Source: an uncultured Peptococcaceae bacterium (GTDB lineage Bacteria; Bacillota; Peptococcia; Peptococcales; Peptococcaceae). From it: a DNA stretch of 9,381 nucleotides. This document shows positions 1 through 6,945 of the stretch, piece after piece. The stretch's first letter is position 1. Every line of letters starts with the position of its first letter. The translations under genes and the position numbers were made by a program. The stretch is taken from assembly GCA_945949655.1 (NCBI GenBank), contig CAMFFG010000029.1, positions 1 through 9,381 of the forward strand, given 5' to 3'. Below the pieces are notes generated by a model that saw nothing but the letters and a program-made list of their open reading frames with translations, searched no databases and was not told where the DNA came from.

Positions 1-554
1 CTGCAGTGCCCATCATTACCGATCAGCTGACCGCCTGCTTTATCGGAGGGATCATTGCCGGCTGGGGTGTGGGACTTACGCTGAAAAACGGTGCATCCGG
101 CGGCGGACAGGATATTCTGGGTGTGTACTTTACCAAAAAAATGCGTAATTTTAGCGTGGGTAAAATGGGTCTGATCATCAATTTTGGTGTATATGCCGTG
201 TGTGCCCTGCTGTTTGATCTGCCCACAGTGATCTATTCGGTCATTTACACAGTGATTCTCTCGGTGGTGCTGGATAAGACCTACTCGCAGAATATCCTGA
301 CCGAAGTGGATATTTACACTAAGGAGAAATCGCTGGAGATCCGTCAGTTTATTCTGGAGCAGATGGGTCGGGGCAGTACCTACTGGGAGGCTAAAGGCGG
401 ATTTACTGATTCGGATACGTCGGTGATCTGCACCATTATCTCCAAATATGAGGTAAATCAGCTGCTGCGCCATATTCACAGTATCGATGACAGTGCCTTT
501 GTGGTTCTGAAAGAAAATATCAATGTGGACGGCAATTTTATGAAAAAATTATAG
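1..554 (+). CDS. YitT family membrane protein, 3' part (5' end outside window)
   Basis: The reading frame is already open at the window edge (first full codon at 3), so the GTG at 6 is probably internal. About 183 codons are visible; YitT-family proteins are usually near 280-290 residues, so roughly the first 100 are missing. Counting from the GTG at 6, hydrophobic segments lie near residues 8-26, 55-72 and 76-92, with a GASGGGQDI motif between the first two that matches the family's conserved glycine-rich loop. The soluble tail, about residues 97-178, resembles the DUF2179 domain and ends in the typical SAFVVLKENINVDGNF pattern. The family sits in the cytoplasmic membrane and its function is poorly defined. 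A strong hairpin follows the stop, so it is not co-transcribed with the pot genes. Family assignment is by remembered motif only. Confidence 0.85.
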   Translation, partial: AVPIITDQLTACFIGGIIAGWGVGLTLKNGASGGGQDILGVYFTKKMRNFSVGKMGLIINFGVYAVCALLFDLPTVIYSVIYTVILSVVLDKTYSQNILTEVDIYTKEKSLEIRQFILEQMGRGSTYWEAKGGFTDSDTSVICTIISKYEVNQLLRHIHSIDDSAFVVLKENINVDGNFMKKL

Positions 555-557
555 CGG

Positions 558-612
558 TGCGCAAAACAAAGACCGGGACAGGCACAGGATGGACCGGTCT
601 TTGTTTTGCGCA
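558..612 (+). terminator. Intrinsic terminator after the YitT gene
   Basis: An inverted repeat, perfect over 19 bp, has arms at 558-576 and 594-612 around a 17-nt loop. The descending arm contains CTTTGTTTT and the ascending arm AAAACAAAG, so the A- and T-rich tracts lie inside the stem and it could work in both directions. No extra T-run follows the stem. It starts 4 nt after the YitT stop codon and separates that gene from potA. Confidence 0.75.
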
Positions 613-686
613 TGGGCGGGTAAATTATAAATTAATTTTTTGTATGAAGTCGGTAAAAACGCTATAACTTTCGGTAAGGGATATAG

Positions 687-692
687 TATAAT
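687..692 (+). promoter_or_regulatory. Probable potABC promoter (-10 element)
   Basis: A perfect TATAAT lies at 687-692 in an AT-rich stretch, 64 nt before the potA start. No good -35 hexamer is visible at 16-18 nt upstream; at 17 nt it would be ATAACT (664-669). The promoter may therefore be weak or depend on an activator. Two copies of TCGGTAA (650-656 and 671-677) lie just upstream of and around the expected -35 region. Confidence 0.5.
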
Positions 693-755
693 AAAATAGA
701 TTTATCATGGAGCGTGTTCCGGGTAAAAATTCGGCTGGAGGAATGGGAGGAGACA

Positions 756-2330
756 ATGAAGAAGCTGATTCAATTTAAAAACATTGTAAAAGAATTTGAT
801 GGACAGCTTGTCTTAAAAGGGATTAACTTAGAAATTTATGAAAATGAATTTGTAACGCTGCTGGGTCCCAGTGGCTGTGGGAAAACAACGCTGCTGCGTA
901 TTCTGGGCGGATTTCTGACACCGGATAAAGGGCAGGTGTTGTTTGACGGGGAGGATATCTGTGAGCTGCCGCCGTATAAACGGGAGATCAACACGGTATT
1001 TCAGAAATATGCGCTGTTTCCGCACATGAATGTATATGACAATGTAGCTTTTGGTTTGAAGATCAAAAAAGAACCGAAGGATGTAATAGAACAGAAGGTA
1101 AAGCGTATGCTGAAGCTTGTAGGGCTGGAGGAATACGGCCAGCGCCGTGTTACCGAAATGTCTGGCGGGCAGCAGCAGCGGGTTGCTATTGCCCGGGCGC
1201 TGGTCAATGAGCCTTCTGTGCTGCTTTTGGACGAGCCGCTGGGTGCGCTGGACTTAAAGCTGCGCAAGGAGATGCAGCATGAGCTGAAAAAAATTCAGCA
1301 GGAGGTAGGCATTACCTTCGTGTTTGTCACCCATGACCAGGAGGAAGCGCTGACCATGTCGGATAAAATCGTGGTGCTGAAAGACGGTGAGATCCAGCAG
1401 ATCGGCACACCGACGGACATTTATAATGAACCGGCCAATGAATTTGTGGCTAGGTTTATCGGAGAAAGTAATATTATTGACGGGGTTATGGTGCAGGATA
1501 GAGAAGTGGTATTTGAAGATAAGCATTTTGCCTGTCTGGATGCCGGCTTTGCACCCAATGAAAAAGTGGATGTGGTGATCCGTCCGGAGGACCTGGATAT
1601 TGTGCCGAAAGAACAGGGCAAGCTGAAAGGCGTGGTCAAGTCGGTGCTGTTTAAAGGCGTACATTATGAGACCATCGTGGAAACCCGCTCCGGTACCAGC
1701 ATCACCGTAACCATGCATGTGTCGGAGGGCAAACCGGTGATCAATACCGAGGCAAAGGAAAAAATGAGTGCCAACGATTTTTATCTGGATCTGGACGACA
1801 TTGCAGAGCTGAATGATGCGGACATTATTGCCCGGGCCGATGCCCAAGCCTGGGATGCAGACACCGAGGACTGGATCTCCATTCACAAGGTGGAATATCA
1901 GATCGAGCCGAAGATCGGCACCTATCCGGTCACCTTCTCCACCAAGGCCGGAACCATGGTATCGGCCCATATGTTTGTGCGGGAGGCCAACCGCATTGCC
2001 AGCAAAGAATATGAAGAAGAAATTTATGCGGTAAACTTTTTCAAAAAAGTAGATGAAATCAAAGAAAGTATGGCACTGGACACCGATCTGAAAACCTGGG
2101 CCAATGCTTCGGCCTGGAGTCTGGAGGATGACTCGGCAGTGGAGATCACCGATGTGGATTATGATTTCGATGTGGAAACCATCGAGCCGGGAGATTATCA
2201 GGTAACCTTTAAGACAGAAGGATATGAATATATGGTGGATACAACCGATAAACACGAAGTGGGCGAAGAGGTCGGCCTGCTGTTTGGACCGGAAGATATC
2301 CACATTATGTCCAAGAAGGGGAGTTATTAA
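756..2330 (+). CDS. potA: Spermidine/putrescine ABC transporter ATP-binding protein PotA with inserted repeat domains
   Basis: Cytoplasmic ATPase that powers polyamine import through PotB/PotC. I chose ATG 756 because GGAGG (746-750) lies 5 nt before it and residues then match PotA from the start; an in-frame GTG at 714 adds 14 residues without family support. The product has 524 residues. ABC domain: Walker A GPSGCGKT 37-44, Q-loop Q83, signature MSGGQ 135-139, Walker B VLLLDE 155-160, H-loop H193. The TOBE region begins near 270 ([10 protein letters not shown]) and ends with [19 protein letters not shown] at 500-518. Between TOBE strands, residues about 311-488 hold two tandem repeats not expected in PotA; without them the protein would be 346 residues, the usual length. 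All ATPase motifs are intact, so it is probably functional. potB follows after 2 nt. That the substrate is a polyamine rather than another small cation rests on PotA-specific C-terminal similarity and on PotD. Confidence 0.95.
   Translation: MKKLIQFKNIVKEFDGQLVLKGINLEIYENEFVTLLGPSGCGKTTLLRILGGFLTPDKGQVLFDGEDICELPPYKREINTVFQKYALFPHMNVYDNVAFGLKIKKEPKDVIEQKVKRMLKLVGLEEYGQRRVTEMSGGQQQRVAIARALVNEPSVLLLDEPLGALDLKLRKEMQHELKKIQQEVGITFVFVTHDQEEALTMSDKIVVLKDGEIQQIGTPTDIYNEPANEFVARFIGESNIIDGVMVQDREVVFEDKHFACLDAGFAPNEKVDVVIRPEDLDIVPKEQGKLKGVVKSVLFKGVHYETIVETRSGTSITVTMHVSEGKPVINTEAKEKMSANDFYLDLDDIAELNDADIIARADAQAWDADTEDWISIHKVEYQIEPKIGTYPVTFSTKAGTMVSAHMFVREANRIASKEYEEEIYAVNFFKKVDEIKESMALDTDLKTWANASAWSLEDDSAVEITDVDYDFDVETIEPGDYQVTFKTEGYEYMVDTTDKHEVGEEVGLLFGPEDIHIMSKKGSY
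1686..2219 (+). other. Two tandem Ig-like-type repeats inserted in the PotA TOBE domain
   Basis: This in-frame segment encodes PotA residues about 311-488. Normal PotA runs from a strand like HYETIVE directly into GYEYMVDTT; both flanks are present here but separated by about 178 residues. Inside are two related units: about 338-408 (starting [15 protein letters not shown]) and 424-490 (starting [15 protein letters not shown]). They share an AxAW motif (363-366 and 451-454, allowing for one substitution) and a GxYxVTF motif (388-394 and 479-485), spaced 28 and 31 residues from W to F. The pattern resembles bacterial Ig-like repeats of Gram-positive surface proteins, which is a remembered likeness and not a search result. 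No frameshift or stop is present. The segment seems somewhat richer in C-ending codons than the ATPase part. Confidence 0.7.
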
Positions 2331-2332
2331 AA

Positions 2333-3169
2333 ATGAAACAGTTCCGCAATATGGCGCTCCCCTATATTGTGTGGAGTGTCATCATGATCATTCTGCCCAT
2401 GCTTCTGATCGTGATGTATGCTTTTACGGAAAAAGGCAATGATGTTCTGACCTTTAAAGTGACGCTGAACAACTTTATACGGTTTTTCAGTGATCCGATT
2501 TTCCTGGATGTGTTGAAGCGGTCCCTGTGGGTGGCTGTGATCACCACAGTGATGTGTCTGCTGCTGGGGTATCCGGTAGCCTATATGATTGCCCAGACCA
2601 GCGGCCGGAAAAAAGTGATGCTGGTGCTGCTGATCACCATTCCTATGTGGATCAATATGCTGGTGCGCACCTATGCATGGGTGGGCATTCTGCAGGATAA
2701 AGGGCTGATCAACACCATTCTGGGCTTTTTCGGCCTGGGGCCGATCACGCTGATCTATACAGACTTTGCGGTGATCCTCGGTATGGTCTATAACTTTATT
2801 CCTTTTATGATATTGCAGATCTACACTTCGCTGAGCAAAATGGATAAGAGTTATCTGGAAGCTGCCAGTGACCTTGGCGCAAACAAGCTGCAATCTTTTC
2901 TGAATATTACACTGCCGTTATCCCTGCCTGGTGTGCTGAGCGGTATTACCCTGGTATTTCTACCGGCGGTATCCAGCTTCTTTATTCCCAAAATGCTGGG
3001 CGGCGGACAGTATGTCCTGATCGGGAATGTGATCGAGTCTCAGTTCCTGACATCGGGCAACTGGAACTTTGGCAGCGCAATTTCACTGATTATGGCTGTG
3101 ATTATTATGATCTCGCTGTATATCACGAAAAAAGTGGATAAAACAGGACAGTCGGAAGGAGGAAAATAA
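2333..3169 (+). CDS. potB: Spermidine/putrescine ABC transporter permease PotB
   Basis: One of two integral membrane subunits forming the polyamine channel. The product has 278 residues, normal for PotB. About six membrane segments are visible, near residues 9-31, 63-85, 95-118, 141-163, 196-216 and 247-266. The cytoplasmic EAA loop that docks onto the ATPase is EAASDLGANKLQSFLNITLP, residues 176-195, followed by a conserved SLPG. The motif PMWINMLVRTYAW (104-116) is typical of PotB/PotH permeases. Start ATG 2333 lies 2 nt after the potA stop, with AAGGGGAG (2316-2323) as ribosome binding site inside the potA end, so translation is probably coupled. PotB rather than PotC is assigned by gene order and by the RTYAW motif. 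Confidence 0.95.
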   Translation: MKQFRNMALPYIVWSVIMIILPMLLIVMYAFTEKGNDVLTFKVTLNNFIRFFSDPIFLDVLKRSLWVAVITTVMCLLLGYPVAYMIAQTSGRKKVMLVLLITIPMWINMLVRTYAWVGILQDKGLINTILGFFGLGPITLIYTDFAVILGMVYNFIPFMILQIYTSLSKMDKSYLEAASDLGANKLQSFLNITLPLSLPGVLSGITLVFLPAVSSFFIPKMLGGGQYVLIGNVIESQFLTSGNWNFGSAISLIMAVIIMISLYITKKVDKTGQSEGGK

Positions 3170-3171
3170 TC

Positions 3172-3999
3172 ATGAAACATTCAAAAAAATTCTTTTCCCG
3201 ACTGTATATGATCCTGGTGCTGGCCTTTTTCTATCTGCCGATTCTGTATACCGTGGTGTTCTCTTTTAACTCGGGCCGTTCACTGACCCGTTTTGATGGA
3301 TTTTCGCTGCGCTGGTATGAAAAGATGTTCAACGACAGTAGCATGATGAATGCGATTTTTTATACCATCATCATTGCGTTGCTGGCTACTGCCATCTCTA
3401 CTGTAGTGGGCACCATTGCGGCTATCGGTCTGTCCAATTCCAAAAAGCTGGTGCGCGGGGTGATGGAACAGGTCAACAATCTGCCACTGACCAACCCGGA
3501 CATCGTTACCGCCATTGGCCTTCTGATGTTCTTCAGCATGCTGGGCATCCGCAAAGGGTTTACCACCATGCTGCTGGCCCATGTTATGTTCTGTATTCCG
3601 TATGTAATGCTGAGTGTGATGCCCAAACTGCGCTCGCTGGACCCCAACCTGGCCGATGCGGCGCTGGATCTGGGCGCTACGCCGTGGCAGGCGCTGACTA
3701 AGGTCATCGTGCCGCAGATCATGCCTGGTATCGTGTCTGGTGCGCTGGTAGCCTTTACTATGTCCTTCGATGACTTTATCATCTCTTACTTTGTAACTGG
3801 CAATGGTGTTAATAATATTTCGATTCTGGTTTACAGCATGAGTAAGCGGGTAAACCCGTCCATCAATGCGCTGTCAACCCTGATCGTGCTGATCATCACA
3901 GTGGTGCTGGTACTGATCAATGTGATCCCACTGATGAAAGAGCGGAGAGAGAAAAAACGGATGGCCAGAGAGCAGGAAGAATTTTCTGCAACAGAATAA
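3172..3999 (+). CDS. potC: Spermidine/putrescine ABC transporter permease PotC
   Basis: Second channel subunit, pairing with PotB. The product has 275 residues. Membrane segments lie near 10-32, 62-87, 105-125, 130-150, 183-203 and 235-255. The start holds the family-typical YLPILYTVVFSFN (21-33) and the WYEKMF stretch (49-53 onward). The EAA-like loop is DAALDLGATPWQALTKVIVP (162-181), ending in QIMPG. SFDDFIISYFVTG (198-210) is a strong PotC/PotI signature. Start ATG 3172 is 2 nt after the potB stop, with AAGGAGG (3156-3162) 9 nt upstream. The C-terminus is highly charged (KERREKKRMAREQEE), consistent with a cytoplasmic tail. The gene is followed by a hairpin that ends the potABC message before potD. 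Confidence 0.95.
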   Translation: MKHSKKFFSRLYMILVLAFFYLPILYTVVFSFNSGRSLTRFDGFSLRWYEKMFNDSSMMNAIFYTIIIALLATAISTVVGTIAAIGLSNSKKLVRGVMEQVNNLPLTNPDIVTAIGLLMFFSMLGIRKGFTTMLLAHVMFCIPYVMLSVMPKLRSLDPNLADAALDLGATPWQALTKVIVPQIMPGIVSGALVAFTMSFDDFIISYFVTGNGVNNISILVYSMSKRVNPSINALSTLIVLIITVVLVLINVIPLMKERREKKRMAREQEEFSATE

Positions 4000-4007
4000 A
4001 GAATCGA

Positions 4008-4050
4008 ATACACGCGTTTCTGACTGAATTGCGTAGAAGCGTGTGTTTTT
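4008..4050 (+). terminator. Intrinsic terminator after potC
   Basis: The arms ATACACGC (4008-4015) and GCGTGTGT (4039-4046) form an 8-bp stem with one G-U pair, and a T-run follows directly (4046-4050, then ATTTAT). It starts 8 nt after the potC stop and lies upstream of a separate potD promoter. Some read-through is likely because the loop is long (23 nt). Confidence 0.75.
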
Positions 4051-4103
4051 ATTTATAGCACCATATTTTGCCGCAAAGACCGTTAGTCACTATGTTTTTT
4101 ATA

Positions 4104-4132
4104 TTGTATTTTCCAGAAAACTATGGTATATT
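4104..4132 (+). promoter_or_regulatory. potD promoter
   Basis: TTGTAT (4104-4109) and TATATT (4127-4132) are separated by exactly 17 nt, and a TG dinucleotide at 4124-4125 gives an extended -10 element. The expected start is near 4139, leaving an untranslated leader of about 70 nt. This suggests potD is transcribed independently of potABC. Confidence 0.75.
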
Positions 4133-4209
4133 GCTTATGTTCAATTCTGCCAATGTGCGGGTTCACAACGGCTGAGCAATTTAATCTGAAAAAAGAAGGA
4201 GTGCTGTAC

Positions 4210-5295
4210 ATGAAAAAAGTAGTTGCAGTATTATTGACAGCCATGTTGCTGTTGACAGGATGTGGCGGCGGTGGCGCTGCCAGCGGAGAAGATGCCGTTG
4301 AAAAATATGGCTCCGATACACTGAAGGTGTATAACTGGGGAGAATACATCGGAGAAAATGTGATTTCCAATTTTGAAAAAGAGTTTGGCGTAAAGGTTGT
4401 CTATGAAGTATTTGATTCCAATGAGATGATGTATACCAAGCTGCAGGCCGGTGACTCCTACGATGTGCTGGTTCCCTCCGATTACATGATCGAACGGCTG
4501 ATTAAAGAAGATATGCTGCAGGAACTGGATCTTAGCCTGATTCCTAACATTTCCAATCTGGCTGATGGGGTAAAGAACCTGCCTTATGATCCGGATAATA
4601 CCTATTCGGTACCGTATTTCTGGGGCAGTGTTGGCATTGTCTATAATCAGAACAACGTAGATCTGGCCGATCTGGAAGCGGAAGGCTACAGTATTCTGAA
4701 AGATACCAAATATGCAGGAAAAATTTATATGTATGACTCGGAACGGGATTCCTTTATGGTGGCATTTAAAGCGCTGGGTTATTCTATGAATACCCAGAAT
4801 GAGGATGAGATTCAGGCGGCTTATGAATGGCTGCTGGAACAGCGGCAGACCATGGATCCTGCCTATGTGGCCGACGAAGTGATCGATGGCATGATCAACG
4901 GCAATAAAGATATGGCTGTGGTATACAGCGGCGATGCTGCCACCATTCTGGCAGAAAACGACGATATGCGGTTCTTTATGCCAAATGAAGGGACAAATCT
5001 GTGGAGCGATGCTATGGTGATTCCAGCCAATGCAGAAAATCCCAAACTGGCCCATGAATTTATCAATTATATTCTGTCCTATGATGCTTCGCTGGATAAC
5101 AGTGAAACAGTAGGCTATGCCTCCTCCAACCAGGAAGTGCTGGATGAACTGAGCAGTGAGGGCGGTTATTTTGAAGGCAACGAAGCTTATCTGCCGAGAG
5201 ACGGTTACGATAAGGACGAAGTGTTTGAAGACAACCAGGTGCTGAAGGAACGTCTGACCCAGCTGTGGATCAAGGTAAAAGCTGGCGAGCAGTGA
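4210..5295 (+). CDS. potD: Spermidine/putrescine-binding lipoprotein PotD
   Basis: Extracellular solute-binding protein that delivers polyamine to PotBC. I chose ATG 4210, with GAAGGAG (4195-4201) 8 nt upstream; an in-frame ATG at 4123 overlaps the promoter and would ruin the signal peptide. The product has 361 residues. A lipoprotein signal ends in LTGC with C18 as the lipidated residue, then a glycine-rich linker. By alignment from memory with E. coli PotD, likely ligand residues are W43 and Y46 (YNWGEY), S90 and Y92 (SDY), D180 (SERD), W265 and D267 (LWSD) and Y303. Y239 stands where E. coli has a tryptophan (W229), which might shift preference among polyamines; that is inference. The C-terminus LTQLWIKVKAGEQ is typical of the family. 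It is transcribed from its own promoter, and no terminator is visible before the next gene. Confidence 0.95.
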   Translation: MKKVVAVLLTAMLLLTGCGGGGAASGEDAVEKYGSDTLKVYNWGEYIGENVISNFEKEFGVKVVYEVFDSNEMMYTKLQAGDSYDVLVPSDYMIERLIKEDMLQELDLSLIPNISNLADGVKNLPYDPDNTYSVPYFWGSVGIVYNQNNVDLADLEAEGYSILKDTKYAGKIYMYDSERDSFMVAFKALGYSMNTQNEDEIQAAYEWLLEQRQTMDPAYVADEVIDGMINGNKDMAVVYSGDAATILAENDDMRFFMPNEGTNLWSDAMVIPANAENPKLAHEFINYILSYDASLDNSETVGYASSNQEVLDELSSEGGYFEGNEAYLPRDGYDKDEVFEDNQVLKERLTQLWIKVKAGEQ

Positions 5296-5388
5296 GTCTG
5301 ATGGCAGAACCAATCTGTGTAGGCAGGACATATTGATATTTGTGCAGAATATTCTGGGTGTATGATTCTGTGAAAGGAGCGGGATACT

Positions 5389-5586
5389 ATGGCTAAAAAA
5401 CTGGTGCTGGACCTGAATAAGTGTCCGGCCAATCACAGCTGTCCGGCTGTGAAGGTGTGCCCCATGGATGCGTTATATCAGGAGGATGACCACCATGCGC
5501 CGGAGATCCGTTATAATAACTGTGTAGCTTGCGGTGCCTGTACGCGGATTTGCGGGAAACAGGCTTTGCAGATCGTAGAAGAATAG
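5389..5586 (+). CDS. Small ferredoxin-like 4Fe-4S protein, seven cysteines
   Basis: A 65-residue soluble protein, probably an electron carrier or a small iron-sulfur subunit; its partner is unknown. Start ATG 5389 has AAAGGAG (5373-5379) 9 nt upstream. The second half carries a full CxxCxxCxxxC motif: C45, C48, C51, C55, but with G56 where proline is usual. The first half has only C12, C18 and C24-P, spaced C-x5-C-x5-CP, inside KCPANHSCPAVKVCP. A standard 2[4Fe-4S] ferredoxin has eight cysteines, so one cluster is complete and the second either lacks a cysteine ligand, holds a 3Fe-4S centre or uses H17 or another residue. I recall similar CPxNHxCPxxxVCP ferredoxin-like proteins in Clostridia, so the spacing may be a real subfamily trait. 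It lies between potD and a terminator and may be co-transcribed with potD by read-through. Confidence 0.85.
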   Translation: MAKKLVLDLNKCPANHSCPAVKVCPMDALYQEDDHHAPEIRYNNCVACGACTRICGKQALQIVEE

Positions 5587-5591
5587 AGAGG

Positions 5592-5661
5592 GCTGCTGCA
5601 TACGGAAGCTCAGAATTACAGAATCGCATCGTAATTCTTTCCGTGCGGCAGCTTCTTTTTT
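5592..5661 (+). terminator. Intrinsic terminator after the ferredoxin gene
   Basis: A long, interrupted hairpin pairs GCTGC (5592-5596) with GCAGC (5648-5652), then ACGGAA with TTCCGT, then AGAATTAC with GTAATTCT around a short loop. A T-rich tract, TTCTTTTTT (5653-5661), follows. The T-run touches the ribosome binding site of the next gene, so that gene is likely to need its own promoter or read-through. Confidence 0.85.
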
Positions 5662-5676
5662 GAGGAGGCTTATGAG

Positions 5677-6816
5677 ATGGACAAAAAACTGTTCCGCAGT
5701 TATCTGCTGCTGATTACCTTCGCAGTGCTGCTGGTGCTGGTGGTTACAAAAATTGATGTGCTGGCTGGCACAGCTGCTGTGGTGCTGTCTTTGTTTAAGC
5801 CCTTTTTTATCGGCTTTGCCATTGCTTTTGTGCTGAATATTCCCTACGAAGCCATTCAAAACGGATTGTGCAAATATGGCCGATGGGGAAAGAACCATCA
5901 GCTGAATAAGGTTCTGGCGATTGTAGGCGCATATCTGCTGAGCTTCGGGATTCTGGGTGGTGTGATCGCCATTGTGATTCCGGAGCTGGGGCGCAGCATC
6001 AACATGCTGATCAGCAACAGTGAGACCTACGCCCGGAATTTCCAGTCCGCATTATTATGGTTGAGTCAGTTTGATCTGCCGCAACTGACCGATCTGGATC
6101 TCAGTGAAATTTTAACCAATCTGGAACAGGAATTAAAAGGACTGGTGGAACAGACCATGAATGCATTGTCGGTGCTGTTTCCACAGATCTACAATGTGAC
6201 CAGCAACATTATCCATGGTGTCGCCAATGCTGGGATCGGGCTGATTGTATCGGTTTATCTGCTGGCCAGCAAGGATACGCTTTGCCGGCAGATGAAACGG
6301 ATCACCTATGCGTTTCTGCCACAGCGGATTGCCGATGAATGTGTAGATGTTGCCAGACTGATCAGCCAGTGCTTCAGCAATTTTATCAGCGGACAGCTGT
6401 TAGAGGCCTGTATTTTAGGATTACTGTGTTTTATCGGCATGCGTCTGTTCCGTTTTGAATATGCCTTTCTGATCAGTCTGATGGTGGGTGTGTCGGCTAT
6501 TGTGCCTATCGTAGGCGCTTTTATTGGCACTGTGCCGGCGGTATTTCTGCTGTTTCTGGTAGATCCTATGCAGGCGATATGGTTTGTGGTATTTATTATT
6601 GTGCTGCAGCAGATCGAGGGTCATCTGATTTATCCGAAAGTGGTGGGAGAATCGGTAGGCTTACCGGCCTTGTGGGTGCTGATGGGTATTATCGTCGGCG
6701 GCGGTCTGGGCGGTGTACTAGGCATGCTGCTGGGTGTGCCGCTGTTTACCGTGGCTTATAAGCTGTTGAGCCAGGTGGTGCAGCAGAGGCTGGAGAAAAA
6801 GAATATCCGAATGTAA
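5677..6816 (+). CDS. AI-2E/PerM family membrane transporter
   Basis: Integral membrane protein of the AI-2E transporter (PerM, formerly UPF0118) family; members have been tied to export of autoinducer-2, Na+/H+ antiport or simply unknown roles, so no substrate can be named. Start ATG 5677 has GAGGAGG (5662-5668) 8 nt upstream. The product has 379 residues, normal for the family. Membrane segments lie near 9-53, 79-104, 180-197, 240-292, 297-313 and 330-365, with a large soluble stretch at about 105-175, as expected. Family hallmarks are SAIVPIVGAFIGTVPA (273-288) and QQIEGHLIYPKVVGESVGLP (311-330), followed by a glycine-rich GGGLGGVLGMLLGVPL (341-356). No promoter was recognised between the preceding terminator and this start, and no clear T-tailed terminator follows the stop. 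Confidence 0.9.
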   Translation: MDKKLFRSYLLLITFAVLLVLVVTKIDVLAGTAAVVLSLFKPFFIGFAIAFVLNIPYEAIQNGLCKYGRWGKNHQLNKVLAIVGAYLLSFGILGGVIAIVIPELGRSINMLISNSETYARNFQSALLWLSQFDLPQLTDLDLSEILTNLEQELKGLVEQTMNALSVLFPQIYNVTSNIIHGVANAGIGLIVSVYLLASKDTLCRQMKRITYAFLPQRIADECVDVARLISQCFSNFISGQLLEACILGLLCFIGMRLFRFEYAFLISLMVGVSAIVPIVGAFIGTVPAVFLLFLVDPMQAIWFVVFIIVLQQIEGHLIYPKVVGESVGLPALWVLMGIIVGGGLGGVLGMLLGVPLFTVAYKLLSQVVQQRLEKKNIRM

Positions 6817-6885
6817 AAGGCAGGAGGAAAAGATCTGCAATCTGTTTTGTGCACAGCCTGGCGTTCTGCTGACAATGCAGATAAA

Positions 6886-6900
6886 GCCAAATGATTTGGC
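6886..6900 (+). repeat. Perfect inverted repeat next to the leuA promoter
   Basis: GCCAAA (6886-6891) and TTTGGC (6895-6900) flank a 3-nt centre. The element ends 10 nt before the -35 hexamer of the leuA promoter. It has no T-run, so it is a poor terminator for the preceding gene; it could be an operator. No known consensus was recognised in it. Confidence 0.4.
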
Positions 6901-6910
6901 GAAATTGCGG

Positions 6911-6939
6911 TTGACAATGGCAGTCCTTTTGTCTATAAT
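6911..6939 (+). promoter_or_regulatory. leuA promoter, full consensus
   Basis: TTGACA (6911-6916) and TATAAT (6934-6939) are both perfect sigma-A hexamers with the ideal 17-nt spacer. Transcription should begin near 6946. A strong unregulated promoter fits control at the level of termination by the T-box downstream. Confidence 0.92.
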
Positions 6940-6945
6940 AAGTTT

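Noticed and set aside
714..755. GTG 714 as potA start
   Set aside because: The added 14 residues have no PotA similarity and the strong ribosome binding site at 746-750 fits ATG 756.
1254..2303. Minus-strand frame of 349 codons opposite potA
   Set aside because: It mirrors the PotA insert and C-terminus, lacks a plausible ribosome binding site and family features; the plus-strand reading has coherent repeats.
4123..4209. ATG 4123 as potD start
   Set aside because: It overlaps the predicted -10 element and would place 29 residues before a proper lipoprotein signal peptide.
4231..5436. Long open frame of 401 codons on the minus strand opposite potD
   Set aside because: Its product is low-complexity and rich in His/Ile/Phe, has no recognisable domain, and it is the complement of a clear PotD gene.
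5677..6816. Quorum-sensing function inferred from the AI-2E family name
   Set aside because: The family is functionally mixed and no luxS or other autoinducer gene lies nearby, so the name alone is not evidence.
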